DNA from: Endozoicomonas sp. OPT23 | GTDB lineage: Bacteria > Pseudomonadota > Gammaproteobacteria > Pseudomonadales > Endozoicomonadaceae | Direction of reading: 5' to 3' | Assembly (NCBI RefSeq): GCF_009653635.1 | Contig: NZ_PPFD01000003.1 | Coordinates: 886,955 to 950,954, forward strand | Length of the DNA: 64,000 nt | Part shown: positions 37,056 to 44,804 of the stretch, one piece after another | Numbering within the stretch: position 1 is the stretch's first letter | How the letters are laid out: each line of letters opens with the position of its first letter | The notes under the pieces: model-generated | What the model was told of the DNA's origin: nothing | The model's database searches: none | Seen by the model: the letters and a program-made list of their open reading frames with translations, nothing else | Program-made: the position numbers and the translations under genes

Positions 37056-37308
37056 ACGCTCCAGTTCTTTATAAATATCTATATCGGTCAAACAGTATCA
37101 AAAGTTCATCGGCTCTGCACAGTATGACAGCACGGGCTGCCGACTGTTTTGTTCGAACCATTGAAAAAACGAACCAAGATTATGGCTCAATCAGACATGA
37201 TTACAGTGGGAACTGCATAGAATGCGGATATAAGCGACAGGATGTCGTGTATATAGAGGGACTGTAAGGGGTTTGAAAAACATTCACCTGCCTTACCTTA
37301 CACAAACA

Positions 37309-37346
37309 AAAAATGCCGATCAGATGTTAATCTGATCGGCATTTTT
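37309..37346. terminator. Bidirectional intrinsic terminator
   Basis: A perfect 17-bp stem with a GTTA loop (37309-37325 and 37330-37346), with five A residues on one side and five T residues on the other. It ends the cytochrome c4 gene. Confidence 0.9.
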
Positions 37347-37391
37347 GAAGTGCTCATTGAAGGCTCCTGCTTAAGGGGCCAGAGCTGAAGA

Positions 37392-37997
37392 TTAACGCAG
37401 GCCGCTGATATAGCTGGACAGTGCGTCTACTTCTTTATTACTCAACTTTTCAGCGATGGTGCGCATAATCTTGGTGTCACCATCGTTCACACGATCGCCT
37501 TCACGGAAATCACGCAACTGCTTTGCAGTGTACTGCGCGTGCTGACCAGCGATCTGTGGGAAACCCGCCAGAGAGTTGCCCTTACCGGTTGGAGAGTGAC
37601 AAGCACCACAGGCCGGAATAGCTTTCTTCTCATTACCAAAGCGGTACAGCGTTTCACCCAGTTTTGCCAACTTAGGATCAGCTGCGCCTACTGGTGCTGG
37701 CTGACTGGCATAAAAGGCAGCGATATCTTCAATATCCTGCTTGCTCAGACTGCCAACGAAAGGAACCATTTCTGGCACCACTCGCTCACCGGCTTTGATT
37801 TCTGTAATCTGCTTGGTCAGATAACGTTCGCCCTGACCTGCAAGATGAGGAAAGTTAGGTGCCAGACTGACACCGGCAGCGCCATGACAGGCAGTACAGG
37901 TGGCAACTTTTGCCTTGCCCGCACTTGCATCCCCTTTTGCAAATGCGACCCCTGAAACCCCCAAAGACACTACAAGACTGAAAATAACTTTTTTCAT
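37392..37997 (-). CDS. Cytochrome c4, periplasmic diheme
   Basis: Electron carrier delivering electrons from the bc1 complex to terminal oxidases, here plausibly the aa3 oxidase of this window. The 201 residues start at ATG 37997 (MKKVIFSLVVSLGVSGVAFA, signal peptide). Two similar halves each hold one heme-binding CxxCH: CTACHG (about 35) and CGACHS (about 132), with distal Met in ivVPEMVPF-like and TKIMRT segments. This two-domain repeat defines cytochrome c4. It precedes dsbA, in the same direction, behind a terminator. Confidence 0.93.
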   Translation of the reverse strand: MKKVIFSLVVSLGVSGVAFAKGDASAGKAKVATCTACHGAAGVSLAPNFPHLAGQGERYLTKQITEIKAGERVVPEMVPFVGSLSKQDIEDIAAFYASQPAPVGAADPKLAKLGETLYRFGNEKKAIPACGACHSPTGKGNSLAGFPQIAGQHAQYTAKQLRDFREGDRVNDGDTKIMRTIAEKLSNKEVDALSSYISGLR

Positions 37998-38027
37998 TAA
38001 ACCCGACCCAGCTACAGCACTTGCCAT

Positions 38028-38539
38028 GAGTGACTGTTATTATTCCAACCTTCCCAGTCAGCTGTTTTCATGATGGTCTGTAAAGAAAAAGCTTTGTTTT
38101 CCCTTACAAAAATCCTCTTTGTTCCAGCTTGTTTATTAGACCTGTGCCCGGTCTTTATTCTGAAAAAGGCGACGTGAACGGCTGCATATGCCCCAAAACG
38201 AGAGCTAGTATATACTGGATTGATTCTTTCCGGTAGTTGCTCACCCCCAGAGAAACTGCCGTTGACCGGCACATTGCCATGGCTGCTACCTAGTATATGA
38301 CGCAGTATGTGAACCGCCTTTCGACTCCTTTTGTCGGAGTCTGTTCAGGAGCTATTCCAATCGACTGCCAAGTCAAGGAAAATTGCAGCAATTTTCATTT
38401 TCCTGAAGAAGTCCGGACGAAGGTACGCCTCTAGATATTCGGACATATGAATTTGCGAATCATTAGCCGCCTTTACCGTGTTAATGACCAGTTAGATATT
38501 TAATTACAAGTGCCCTGACACTTATAAAAGGTCTGCTCA
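38028..38539. other. Intergenic region between cytochrome c4 and engB, with repeat-like sequence
   Basis: No gene is supported over 510 bp. Near 38430-38480, ATATTCGGACATATGAATT is the reverse complement, with small changes, of the right flank of repeat copy B (5309-5330). It is followed by TTAGCCGCC. This suggests a degraded fifth relative of the repeat family. Divergent promoters of cytochrome c4 and engB must be here. Confidence 0.5.
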
Positions 38540-39211
38540 ATGACAGATACCAGAGATGGTTTGAACTACCGCAAGGCAACGTTTGTTACCAGTGCACCAA
38601 CCCTTAAGCTCTGCCCGCCGGACAATTGCCGTGAAGTCGCCTTTGCTGGCCGTTCCAATGCAGGTAAGTCCAGTGCCCTGAACACCCTGACCGGTTCAAA
38701 AATTGCCCGTACCAGTAAGACTCCGGGCCGTACCCAGCTGATGAACTACTTCACCATTGAAGAGAACATTCATCTGGTTGACCTCCCTGGTTATGGCTAC
38801 GCGAAAGTACCAGAGGCCATGAAACTGCAATGGCAGAAACATCTAGATGACTACCTGACCAACAGACAATCTCTTATGGGGCTGGTGCTTCTGGTTGATA
38901 TTCGTCACCCGCCAAAAGAATTTGACCGCATGATGATTCAATGGAGCATTGAATCAAAACTGCCACTGCATATTCTGTTGACCAAGAGCGACAAGCTGAA
39001 ATCAGGTGTAGCCAAACAGGCGGTTAACAAGCTGAAGAATGAACTTAGGGAATACCCACAGATTACTGTCCAGCCTTTTTCTGCCCTGAAAAAAACCGGT
39101 GTAGATTTACTTGCCCAGAAACTGGATAGCTGGCTTCTGGTTGAGGACGACGACCTTGAAGAGATGCACGAAGAAGAGCAGTTTGAAGAAGGTCATTTCG
39201 ACGAAGAGTAG
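38540..39211 (+). CDS. engB: EngB (YihA/YsxC), ribosome-assembly GTPase
   Basis: Essential small GTPase that assists large ribosomal subunit assembly. The 223 residues hold G1 [13 protein letters not shown]2 [15 protein letters not shown]3 [13 protein letters not shown]4 LLTKSDKL and G5 [11 protein letters not shown], all intact. A Glu/Asp-rich tail (after about 200) is longer than in E. coli. AAGG precedes the ATG by 9 bp. In many gammaproteobacteria engB faces polA with a regulatory RNA gene between, and the same holds here. Confidence 0.95.
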   Translation: MTDTRDGLNYRKATFVTSAPTLKLCPPDNCREVAFAGRSNAGKSSALNTLTGSKIARTSKTPGRTQLMNYFTIEENIHLVDLPGYGYAKVPEAMKLQWQKHLDDYLTNRQSLMGLVLLVDIRHPPKEFDRMMIQWSIESKLPLHILLTKSDKLKSGVAKQAVNKLKNELREYPQITVQPFSALKKTGVDLLAQKLDSWLLVEDDDLEEMHEEEQFEEGHFDEE

Positions 39212-39226
39212 GGTGAAAAGTGAAAC

Positions 39227-39379
39227 AAAAAAAGACGCCAGTTATCGGGGGAGGATAACTGGCGCCACAAGCTCCGTTTTTTTATTGGGAGGTACGGAGT
39301 TCAACACTTTTCACACACATAACACACAAGGAGTCGTTGTAAGAAGAAGGTTTCTGGGGGGAGATTCTTCATCTTACAT
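39227..39379 (-). ncRNA. Tandem sRNA unit 1 (leftmost, most divergent)
   Basis: Predicted 153-nt RNA starting about 39379 and ending in the T-tract at 39227-39233. It forms three hairpins. The first, at the 5' end (39339-39348 with 39365-39377), has a loop with six consecutive C. The second has CTCCGT/ACGGAG arms and an ACCTCCC loop. The third is the terminator, an 11-bp stem (39236-39246 with 39254-39264) with loop CTCCCCC. It keeps the CTCCTTGTGTGTT core shared with units 2-4 but little else, so it is the oldest or fastest-changing member. It has its own sigma-E-type promoter at 39384-39411. Confidence 0.78.
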
Positions 39380-39383
39380 AACA

Positions 39384-39411
39384 TCAGACTGGCACCTGAC
39401 TCATTAGTTCC
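39384..39411 (-). promoter_or_regulatory. Sigma-E-type promoter of sRNA unit 1
   Basis: Read leftward: GGAACTA, 16 bp, TCTGA. This matches the RpoE/AlgU consensus (GAACTT, 16-17 bp, TCTGA). It is not a copy of the other three promoters in sequence, so the match is independent. A 9-bp inverted repeat (TCAGACTGG/CCAGTCTGA) encloses it. Confidence 0.75.
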
Positions 39412-39463
39412 AGTCTGAGTAACTGGTATTCGACCAAAGGTCTTAAAAGTAAAAACAGCAGAC

Positions 39464-39591
39464 AAAAAAAATCCGGTACCAGGGGGATGGTTACCGGATT
39501 GATCGCGATGTTTGTCGGGGAACATTCCATCGCTTTTTTGCCAACACTAAACACACAAGGAGCTGTAGAAAGAGGTTTTCACTTGCTACAT
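39464..39591 (-). ncRNA. Tandem sRNA unit 2
   Basis: Predicted 128-nt RNA from about 39591 to the T-tract at 39464-39471. Core CTCCTTGTGTGTTT (39550-39562) is unpaired. A 6-bp hairpin GCGATG/CATCGC (39505-39510 with 39528-39533) shows TTCCCCGAC in its loop. The terminator stem ATCCGGTA/TACCGGAT with an inner CCA/TGG holds loop TCCCCC. Stem sequences differ from units 3 and 4, but pairing and loops are kept. Confidence 0.85.
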
Positions 39592-39595
39592 ATAT

Positions 39596-39623
39596 TGAGA
39601 CAACCACTTTTCAGAAAAGTTCC
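39596..39623 (-). promoter_or_regulatory. Sigma-E-type promoter of sRNA unit 2
   Basis: Read leftward: GGAACTT, 16 bp, TCTCA. The predicted start is 5-7 bases downstream of the -10 box, at an A within ATATATG. Confidence 0.78.
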
Positions 39624-39673
39624 GAAAAAAATAACCTTTTTATAAAAATATTTTTGAAGCCTGAAAGAAGGAC

Positions 39674-39805
39674 AAAAAAAACCGGATTTCAGGGGGAGTG
39701 AAAACCGGTAGTTTGCAGTCTGTCTGTCGGGGAACATCAGTCTGCATTATTACACCAACACTAAACACACAAGGAGCTGTAGAAAGAGGTTTTTTCTTGC
39801 TACAT
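39674..39805 (-). ncRNA. Tandem sRNA unit 3
   Basis: Predicted 132-nt RNA from about 39805 to the T-tract at 39674-39681. Core CTCCTTGTGTGTTT (39764-39776) is unpaired. The middle hairpin GCAG-A-CTG / CAG-A-CTGC has an internal TGT/ACA and loop TCCCCG. The terminator ACCGGTTTTCA / TGAAATCCGGT (one mismatch) holds loop CTCCCCC. It repeats unit 4 with a 213-bp period at about 90% identity by eye. Confidence 0.86.
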
Positions 39806-39809
39806 ATAC

Positions 39810-39837
39810 TGAGACCACCACTTTCCAGAAAAGTTCC
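39810..39837 (-). promoter_or_regulatory. Sigma-E-type promoter of sRNA unit 3
   Basis: Read leftward: GGAACTT, 16 bp, TCTCA. The spacer contains a partial inverted repeat (CTTTTC/GGAAAG overlapping the -35). Confidence 0.78.
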
Positions 39838-39887
39838 TGAAAAAATAACTTTTTTATAAAAATATTTTTGAAGCCTGAAAGAAGAAC

Positions 39888-40018
39888 AAAAAAAACCGGC
39901 TTTCAGGGGGATTGAAAACCGGTAGTCTGCAGTCTGTTTGTCGGGGAACATCAGTCTGCATTATTACACCAACACTAAACACACAAGGAACTGTAGAAAG
40001 AGTTTTTTCCTGCTACAT
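39888..40018 (-). ncRNA. Tandem sRNA unit 4 (next to polA)
   Basis: Predicted 131-nt RNA from about 40018 to the T-tract at 39888-39895. The core here is TTCCTTGTGTGTTT (39978-39990), one base off units 1-3. The middle hairpin has loop TCCCCG and the terminator ACCGGTTTTCA / TGAAAGCCGGT (one mismatch) has loop ATCCCCC. It follows the polA terminator, so it is not made by polA read-through. Position polA-sRNA-engB equals that of Spot 42 in enterics and ErsA in Pseudomonas. Confidence 0.86.
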
Positions 40019-40022
40019 ATAC

Positions 40023-40050
40023 TGAGACAATCACTTTTCGAAAAAGTTCC
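40023..40050 (-). promoter_or_regulatory. Sigma-E-type promoter of sRNA unit 4
   Basis: Read leftward: GGAACTT, 16 bp, TCTCA, just beyond the polA terminator. Confidence 0.78.
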
Positions 40051-40062
40051 CGCTAGAAGAAA

Positions 40063-40095
40063 AAAGTTTTAAACCGGGAGTCGTATAACTCCCGG
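40063..40095 (-). terminator. Intrinsic terminator of polA
   Basis: Read leftward: CCGGGAGT / ACTCCCGG (8 bp, 6-nt loop), then TTTAAAACTTTTTT. Confidence 0.88.
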
Positions 40096-40108
40096 CCAGC
40101 GCCCCTGA

Positions 40109-42853
40109 TTAATGAGCCTCATCCCAGTTATCACCCACACCCGCTTCCACCAGCAGAGGTACATGAAGATCTGCAGCCTGAGACATCTTCTCAATGATAC
40201 CTGCCTGTACTTCTTCCAGCTGGCTCTCAGCGACTTCCAGAACCAGTTCATCGTGTACCTGCATAATCATGCGGGCATCAATGTCTGAACTGGCCAGCCA
40301 TTCATCAACAGCAAACATGGCACGTTTGATAATGTCTGCAGCGGTTCCCTGCATAGGCGCGTTAATCGCTGTGCGTTCTGCTGCCTGACGACGCATACCG
40401 TTGCGGGCATTGATTTCCGGCAGGTAGAGGCGACGACCAAACAGAGTTTCAACATAACCTTTCTCCTTGGCCGCTTCCTTAGTGGTATCCATATATTTCA
40501 GGACACCTGGATAACGATCGAAGTAGAGGTCGATATATTCCTGAGCGGACTTTCTGGAAATACCCAGTTGTTTAGCCAGGCCGAAAGAAGACATGCCATA
40601 GATCAAGCCAAAGTTAATCGCCTTGGCACTGCGTCGCTGTTCGGTGGTGACACTTTCCAGCTCAACACCAAAGACTTCCGCCGCAGTAGCCTTGTGGATA
40701 TCCAGACCTTTGGCAAAGGCATTCAGCAAACCTTCGTCACCGGACAGGTGCGCCATAATGCGCAGTTCGATTTGAGAGTAATCCGCTGCAACCAGCTTGT
40801 AACCTTCAGGGGCAACAAAAGCCTGACGTACTTTGCGGCCTTCTTCAGTACGAATAGGAATGTTCTGCAGGTTTGGATCAGAAGAAGACAATCGTCCTGT
40901 AGCGGTCACAGCCTGATGATAAGAGGTATGAATGCGCTGAGTCTTTGGATTGATCATCTGCGGCAGCTTGTCGGTATAGGTCGACTTCAGTTTGCTCAGA
41001 CCACGATGTTCAATCAGCAGTTTTGGCAGTGGGTAATCCAGCGCCAGTTCCTGCAGCACTTCTTCCGCTGTGGATGGCTGACCTTTTGGCGTTTTCTTGA
41101 TGACTGGCAGACCCAGTTTTTCAAACAGTATCGCCTGTAGCTGTTTCGGTGAAGCCAGATTGAAAGGCTCACCGGCTGCCTCATGAGCTTGTTTTTCCAG
41201 CTCCTGAAGACGAGTACCAATCATCATGCTTTGTTTGCCAAGCAATGCACCGTCAACTTTGGCGCCATTACGCTCCATACGGGACATCAATGAAACCAGT
41301 GGCATCTCAATGTCATGGAAAACCTTGGCCAGTGACTCTTCTTTTTCCAGTTGTGGATAAATAGCCTGATGCAGTCGCAGAGTGATATCTGCGTCTTCCG
41401 CTGCATATGGCCCGGCCTGTTCCAGTTCAATCTGGTTAAAGGTCAGCTGCTTCTTACCTTTACCGGCAATTTCTTCGAAGGAGATGCACTTATGACCAAG
41501 GTACTTATCTGCCAGACTGTTCATATCATGGCGAGTGGCGGTTGAGTTGAGAACGTAGGACTCCAGCATGGTGTCATAGGCAATACCGTTCAGCTCAACA
41601 TCATAATTAGCCAGCACACTTCTGTCGTATTTCAGGTTCTGACCGACTTTCTTTTTACTGTCATCCGCCAGCAATGGCTTCAGCTGTTCCAGAACCCAGT
41701 TTCTGTCCAGCTGCTCCGGTGCCCCCATATAATCATGAGCAACCGGCACATAAGCCGCTTTGCCTGCTTCCACAGCAAAGGACACACCCACCAGCTCGGC
41801 CACCATATAATCGAGACTTGTGGTTTCTGTATCAAAGGCAAAGAGTTCAGATTCGTTCAGCAGCTTGAACCAGCTTTCGAAAGATTCTTTGGTCAAAACA
41901 GTTTCATAGTCAGTTTCAATCGCAGGAATGGTTTCTTCTTCTGCGACACCCGATACGTCTGCACCACTCTTCTCAAGGTCAGTAATCATGGAGCGGAATT
42001 CAAACTGCTTGAACAGTGCCAGCAGTGCTTCCGTATTCAGCGGTTCAGCTTTTAATTCTTCTATAGAAACCGGTAACTCAACATCGAGCTTGATCGTAGC
42101 CAGATCACGGGAAAGCAGTACGATCTCTTTGTGTTCTTCAAATTTGGCCGCAAAGGTTTTACTGCCACGGAAACCCAGAGCGGCTACTTCATCCAGACGT
42201 TCGGCCACTTCATCAATGCTGCCTATACCTTGTAACAGAGCCAGTGCTGTCTTCTGACCAACCCCCGGCATACCCGGAATGTTATCGCTGGAGTCGCCCA
42301 TCAGGGCAAGGTAATCAATAATCAGATGAGCAGGAATGCCAAACTTATCAACCACACCATCCAGATCGGTTCTGGAATCATTCATGGTATCCATTAGGGT
42401 GACGTGCTCTGACACCAGCTGGGCGATATCTTTATCGCCGGTTGAGATAACCGTAGCGATCTTCTTCTCGGTGGCCTGTTTCGCCAGCGTACCTATTACA
42501 TCATCAGCCTCTACACCATCAATCATCAGCAACGGCATTCCGAGCGCACGTACTATGTCGTGTATAGGCTGAACCTGTGAACGAAGATCGTCAGGCATGG
42601 GCTTACGGGTTGCCTTGTAGTCTTCGAACATGTCATGACGGAAATTCTTACCCTTGGCATCGAATATCACCGCAACCGGACTGCCAGGAAAGTCTCGCAG
42701 AAGACTTTTCAGCATATTGGTCATCACTCGAATGGCACCGGTAGGCTGGCCATCAGAGGTTCGCAGGTTCGCTCGTTCGGAAGCGTGAAATGCACGGTAA
42801 AGGTAGGATGATCCATCCACCAGAACCAGTGGGGCAGTTGTTTGATTCGGCAT
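40109..42853 (-). CDS. polA: DNA polymerase I
   Basis: Repair and Okazaki-fragment polymerase. The 914 residues divide into a 5'-3' exonuclease (about 1-300: LVDGSSYLYRAFHA, VIFDAKGKNFRHD, GDSSDNIPGMPGVGQKTA), a 3'-5' proofreading domain (about 330-520, with the FAFDTETTSLDYM Exo I motif, the NLKYDRSVL motif and YAAEDADITLRL, so proofreading looks active) and the polymerase (about 540-914: LVAADYSQIELRIMAH, RRSAKAINFGLIYGMS, MQVHDELVLEV). All are complete. Confidence 0.98.
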   Translation of the reverse strand: MPNQTTAPLVLVDGSSYLYRAFHASERANLRTSDGQPTGAIRVMTNMLKSLLRDFPGSPVAVIFDAKGKNFRHDMFEDYKATRKPMPDDLRSQVQPIHDIVRALGMPLLMIDGVEADDVIGTLAKQATEKKIATVISTGDKDIAQLVSEHVTLMDTMNDSRTDLDGVVDKFGIPAHLIIDYLALMGDSSDNIPGMPGVGQKTALALLQGIGSIDEVAERLDEVAALGFRGSKTFAAKFEEHKEIVLLSRDLATIKLDVELPVSIEELKAEPLNTEALLALFKQFEFRSMITDLEKSGADVSGVAEEETIPAIETDYETVLTKESFESWFKLLNESELFAFDTETTSLDYMVAELVGVSFAVEAGKAAYVPVAHDYMGAPEQLDRNWVLEQLKPLLADDSKKKVGQNLKYDRSVLANYDVELNGIAYDTMLESYVLNSTATRHDMNSLADKYLGHKCISFEEIAGKGKKQLTFNQIELEQAGPYAAEDADITLRLHQAIYPQLEKEESLAKVFHDIEMPLVSLMSRMERNGAKVDGALLGKQSMMIGTRLQELEKQAHEAAGEPFNLASPKQLQAILFEKLGLPVIKKTPKGQPSTAEEVLQELALDYPLPKLLIEHRGLSKLKSTYTDKLPQMINPKTQRIHTSYHQAVTATGRLSSSDPNLQNIPIRTEEGRKVRQAFVAPEGYKLVAADYSQIELRIMAHLSGDEGLLNAFAKGLDIHKATAAEVFGVELESVTTEQRRSAKAINFGLIYGMSSFGLAKQLGISRKSAQEYIDLYFDRYPGVLKYMDTTKEAAKEKGYVETLFGRRLYLPEINARNGMRRQAAERTAINAPMQGTAADIIKRAMFAVDEWLASSDIDARMIMQVHDELVLEVAESQLEEVQAGIIEKMSQAADLHVPLLVEAGVGDNWDEAH

Positions 42854-43065
42854 GACGAAATACTGTCTCTATAATCTGATTGTCAACGGCTCGTTTCATC
42901 CCGTAGGCTAACGGTAAGAGCCTTCAACTGCTCTTATATGAAAGCCTTAAGCTTCTTCTAGAGAGCCTTCAGCCCTCGGAGCTGTTGTCGGGGTGGACTG
43001 CTAATCAGCTATTCTAATCCTTTTTTGACTAAGGACGCATTCCCGACACGGGGTAAGAGGACATT

Positions 43066-43464
43066 ATGAAATCGCTTTTCGCATTGTTGATTCTTTCTTT
43101 GGGGCTTGTTGGCTGTAGTAGTCTGTCAAAAGAGCCTGCAGCAGGCTCTGCTCCCAAACCACCTCATGCCAGTAATTCCAGCTCATCAGCACTGCCCATC
43201 AGTAAGGAAGATTTCGAGAAGATCCCCAAAGGTTTGCGGCCTGAGCAGCTGGAAGAAAGGGATGACACCACGGTAGTGATTCGTCCGGGAACACAGAAAT
43301 CGATAAAGGAATACCGTATCAATGGTTTTCTCTACGGCATTCTGGTTACCCCAAAGGTTGGCAAGCCTTACTATCTGGTGGCTGCAGACCATAAAGGTAA
43401 TTTTATAGATCCCAGCAGACCGACTTTACTGATTCCTTCCTGGACCATTTTTCAGTGGAAATAA
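43066..43464 (+). CDS. DUF2782 lipoprotein
   Basis: A 132-residue lipoprotein with signal peptide MKSLFALLILSLGLVGC (lipobox LVGC), a Ser/Pro-rich linker, and a short beta domain (TTVVIRPGTQKSIKEYRINGFLYGILVTPKVGKPYYLV) ending in PSWTIFQWK. This matches DUF2782, which lies next to polA in pseudomonads as it does here. Function unknown. GTAAGAGGAC precedes the ATG. Confidence 0.88.
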   Translation: MKSLFALLILSLGLVGCSSLSKEPAAGSAPKPPHASNSSSSALPISKEDFEKIPKGLRPEQLEERDDTTVVIRPGTQKSIKEYRINGFLYGILVTPKVGKPYYLVAADHKGNFIDPSRPTLLIPSWTIFQWK

Positions 43465-43505
43465 GCCATTGAGTTAATGCTTTTATGATAACTGCTTCAA
43501 AATAC

Positions 43506-43518
43506 GTTATATTGTAAC
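43506..43518 (+). promoter_or_regulatory. Zur box upstream of zur-znuC-znuB
   Basis: GTTATATTGTAAC is an imperfect palindrome and agrees with the znuA box (GTTATAATATAAC) at 11 of 13 positions. It is 33 bp ahead of the zur start, so zur is probably autoregulated. Confidence 0.7.
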
Positions 43519-43551
43519 AATTATGAAGCAGTTAACTTTCCCACGGCATTA

Positions 43552-44034
43552 ATGACTAACCCATATCACCCGCATAACCACAGGCACTGTATCGAAGATG
43601 CCTTGCAAGAAGCGAGAAGCCTCTGCAAGGACAAAGGTGCCAGATTGACTCCACTTCGTGAGAAAGTTCTTGAACTCGTCTGGCAGAGCCACAGCCCTAT
43701 TGGTGCCTACGATATTCTTGCCGAGCTTGGCCGACTTGAGGAAAGGTCTGCACAGCCGCCAACAGTATATCGGGCACTGGATTTTTTGATGGAGCATGGC
43801 TTGATCCACCGCTTATCGTCACTCAACGCTTTTATTGGCTGTTCTCATCCGTCAGAGCAGCACAACAGCTGCTTTTTGATTTGTGAAAAATGTCACGTTG
43901 CTCAGGAGATTGAGCACCCGAGCATCGATGCCTCTCTGAAAGATTGCGCCCAAAGTCAGGGATTCAAAATCATAGACTCATCTATTGAACTCACCGGCCT
44001 CTGTCCTAACTGTGTGGGAGCAAATCAAGAATGA
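43552..44034 (+). CDS. zur: Zur, zinc-responsive Fur-family repressor
   Basis: Zn2+-loaded repressor of zinc uptake genes. The 160 residues show the Fur-type winged helix ([51 protein letters not shown]), a His/Cys-rich regulatory site ([30 protein letters not shown]) and a C-terminal CPNC. The CxxC pairs form the structural zinc site. Coupled to znuC by a 4-base ATGA overlap. Confidence 0.93.
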   Translation: MTNPYHPHNHRHCIEDALQEARSLCKDKGARLTPLREKVLELVWQSHSPIGAYDILAELGRLEERSAQPPTVYRALDFLMEHGLIHRLSSLNAFIGCSHPSEQHNSCFLICEKCHVAQEIEHPSIDASLKDCAQSQGFKIIDSSIELTGLCPNCVGANQE

Positions 44035-44804
44035 GTTCTCAACAGCCACTGATATCCCTGCGTGATGTATATATGAATTTCCGTGAACGGGAAGTTCTTA
44101 CGAGCGTCAATATTGACCTTCAGCCAGGAGAGATTGTCACACTGATTGGTCCAAATGGTGCTGGCAAAACCACACTGGTTCGAATTGTTCTTGGCCTCCA
44201 GAAAGCGGATTCCGGTACTCGAACCGTTAAGTCTGGTTTAAGAATTGGTTATATGCCGCAGAAGCTGCATGTTGATCAAAGCATGCCGTTAAGCGTTCAT
44301 CGTTTTCTGTCTCTGACCGGGCAACCAAAAAAAGAGATTTTATCCGCACTTGAACGTACCAATGTTCGTCACGTTATCGACTCCCCTGTTCACACCCTCT
44401 CTGGCGGTGAATTTCAGCGTGTACTGCTGACTAGGGCTATTCTGCAGAAACCCCATCTGCTGGTACTGGATGAACCCGTTCAGGGCGTTGACGTTAATGG
44501 TCAGACTGAGCTTTACCACCTGATCACCGAACTGAGAAATGAACAGGGCTGTTCGGTACTGATGGTCTCCCATGACCTACATCTTGTTATGGCATCCACT
44601 GATCAGGTTATCTGCCTGAACCAGCATGTATGCTGTTCCGGACACCCTCAACAGGTTCAGAAACATCCAGCTTATCTGAAGTTGTTTGGCCGTGAATCGG
44701 AAGAGCTCGCTGTTTATACCCACGACCATGACCATGACCACTCTGTTGATGGACACATTGTTCATAAATGCAAAAACAGTGACCATAATGGGGAGAAGCA
44801 CTGA
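44031..44804 (+). CDS. znuC: ZnuC, ATPase of the zinc importer
   Basis: ATP-binding subunit on the inner face of the membrane. The 257 residues have Walker [14 protein letters not shown], signature [15 protein letters not shown], Walker [13 protein letters not shown] and the switch His in [12 protein letters not shown]. The C-terminus is His-rich ([28 protein letters not shown]), seen in several ZnuC proteins and possibly a zinc sensor or store. The end shares bases with the znuB start. Confidence 0.95.
   Translation: MSSQQPLISLRDVYMNFREREVLTSVNIDLQPGEIVTLIGPNGAGKTTLVRIVLGLQKADSGTRTVKSGLRIGYMPQKLHVDQSMPLSVHRFLSLTGQPKKEILSALERTNVRHVIDSPVHTLSGGEFQRVLLTRAILQKPHLLVLDEPVQGVDVNGQTELYHLITELRNEQGCSVLMVSHDLHLVMASTDQVICLNQHVCCSGHPQQVQKHPAYLKLFGRESEELAVYTHDHDHDHSVDGHIVHKCKNSDHNGEKH

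Noticed and set aside
38012-38272. 86-codon minus-strand frame overlapping the cytochrome c4 start
   Set aside because: Low-complexity mixed composition, no ribosome site, overlaps the upstream region of a well-defined gene.
39505-39539. Plus-strand terminator of engB inside sRNA unit 2
   Set aside because: GCGATG/CATCGC followed by TTTTTT could end engB read-through, but it is nearly 300 bp from engB and is explained by the conserved sRNA hairpin. Kept only as a possible secondary role.
39640-39951. Minus-strand 103-codon frame in the engB-polA interval
   Set aside because: It runs through two sRNA units and contains a terminator; the repeated peptide is a by-product of the tandem repeat. 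The frame at 39301-39525 is likewise spurious.
39888-40018. Direct Spot 42 homology for the sRNA units
   Set aside because: Position agrees, but I cannot recall or see sequence identity with spf beyond location. The sigma-E-type promoter also differs from the CRP-repressed spf promoter, so I do not name it spf.
39227-40050. Possible CRISPR array
   Set aside because: The repeats have a period of about 213 bp with promoter and terminator in each unit. Spacer-like unique segments are absent and no cas gene is near.
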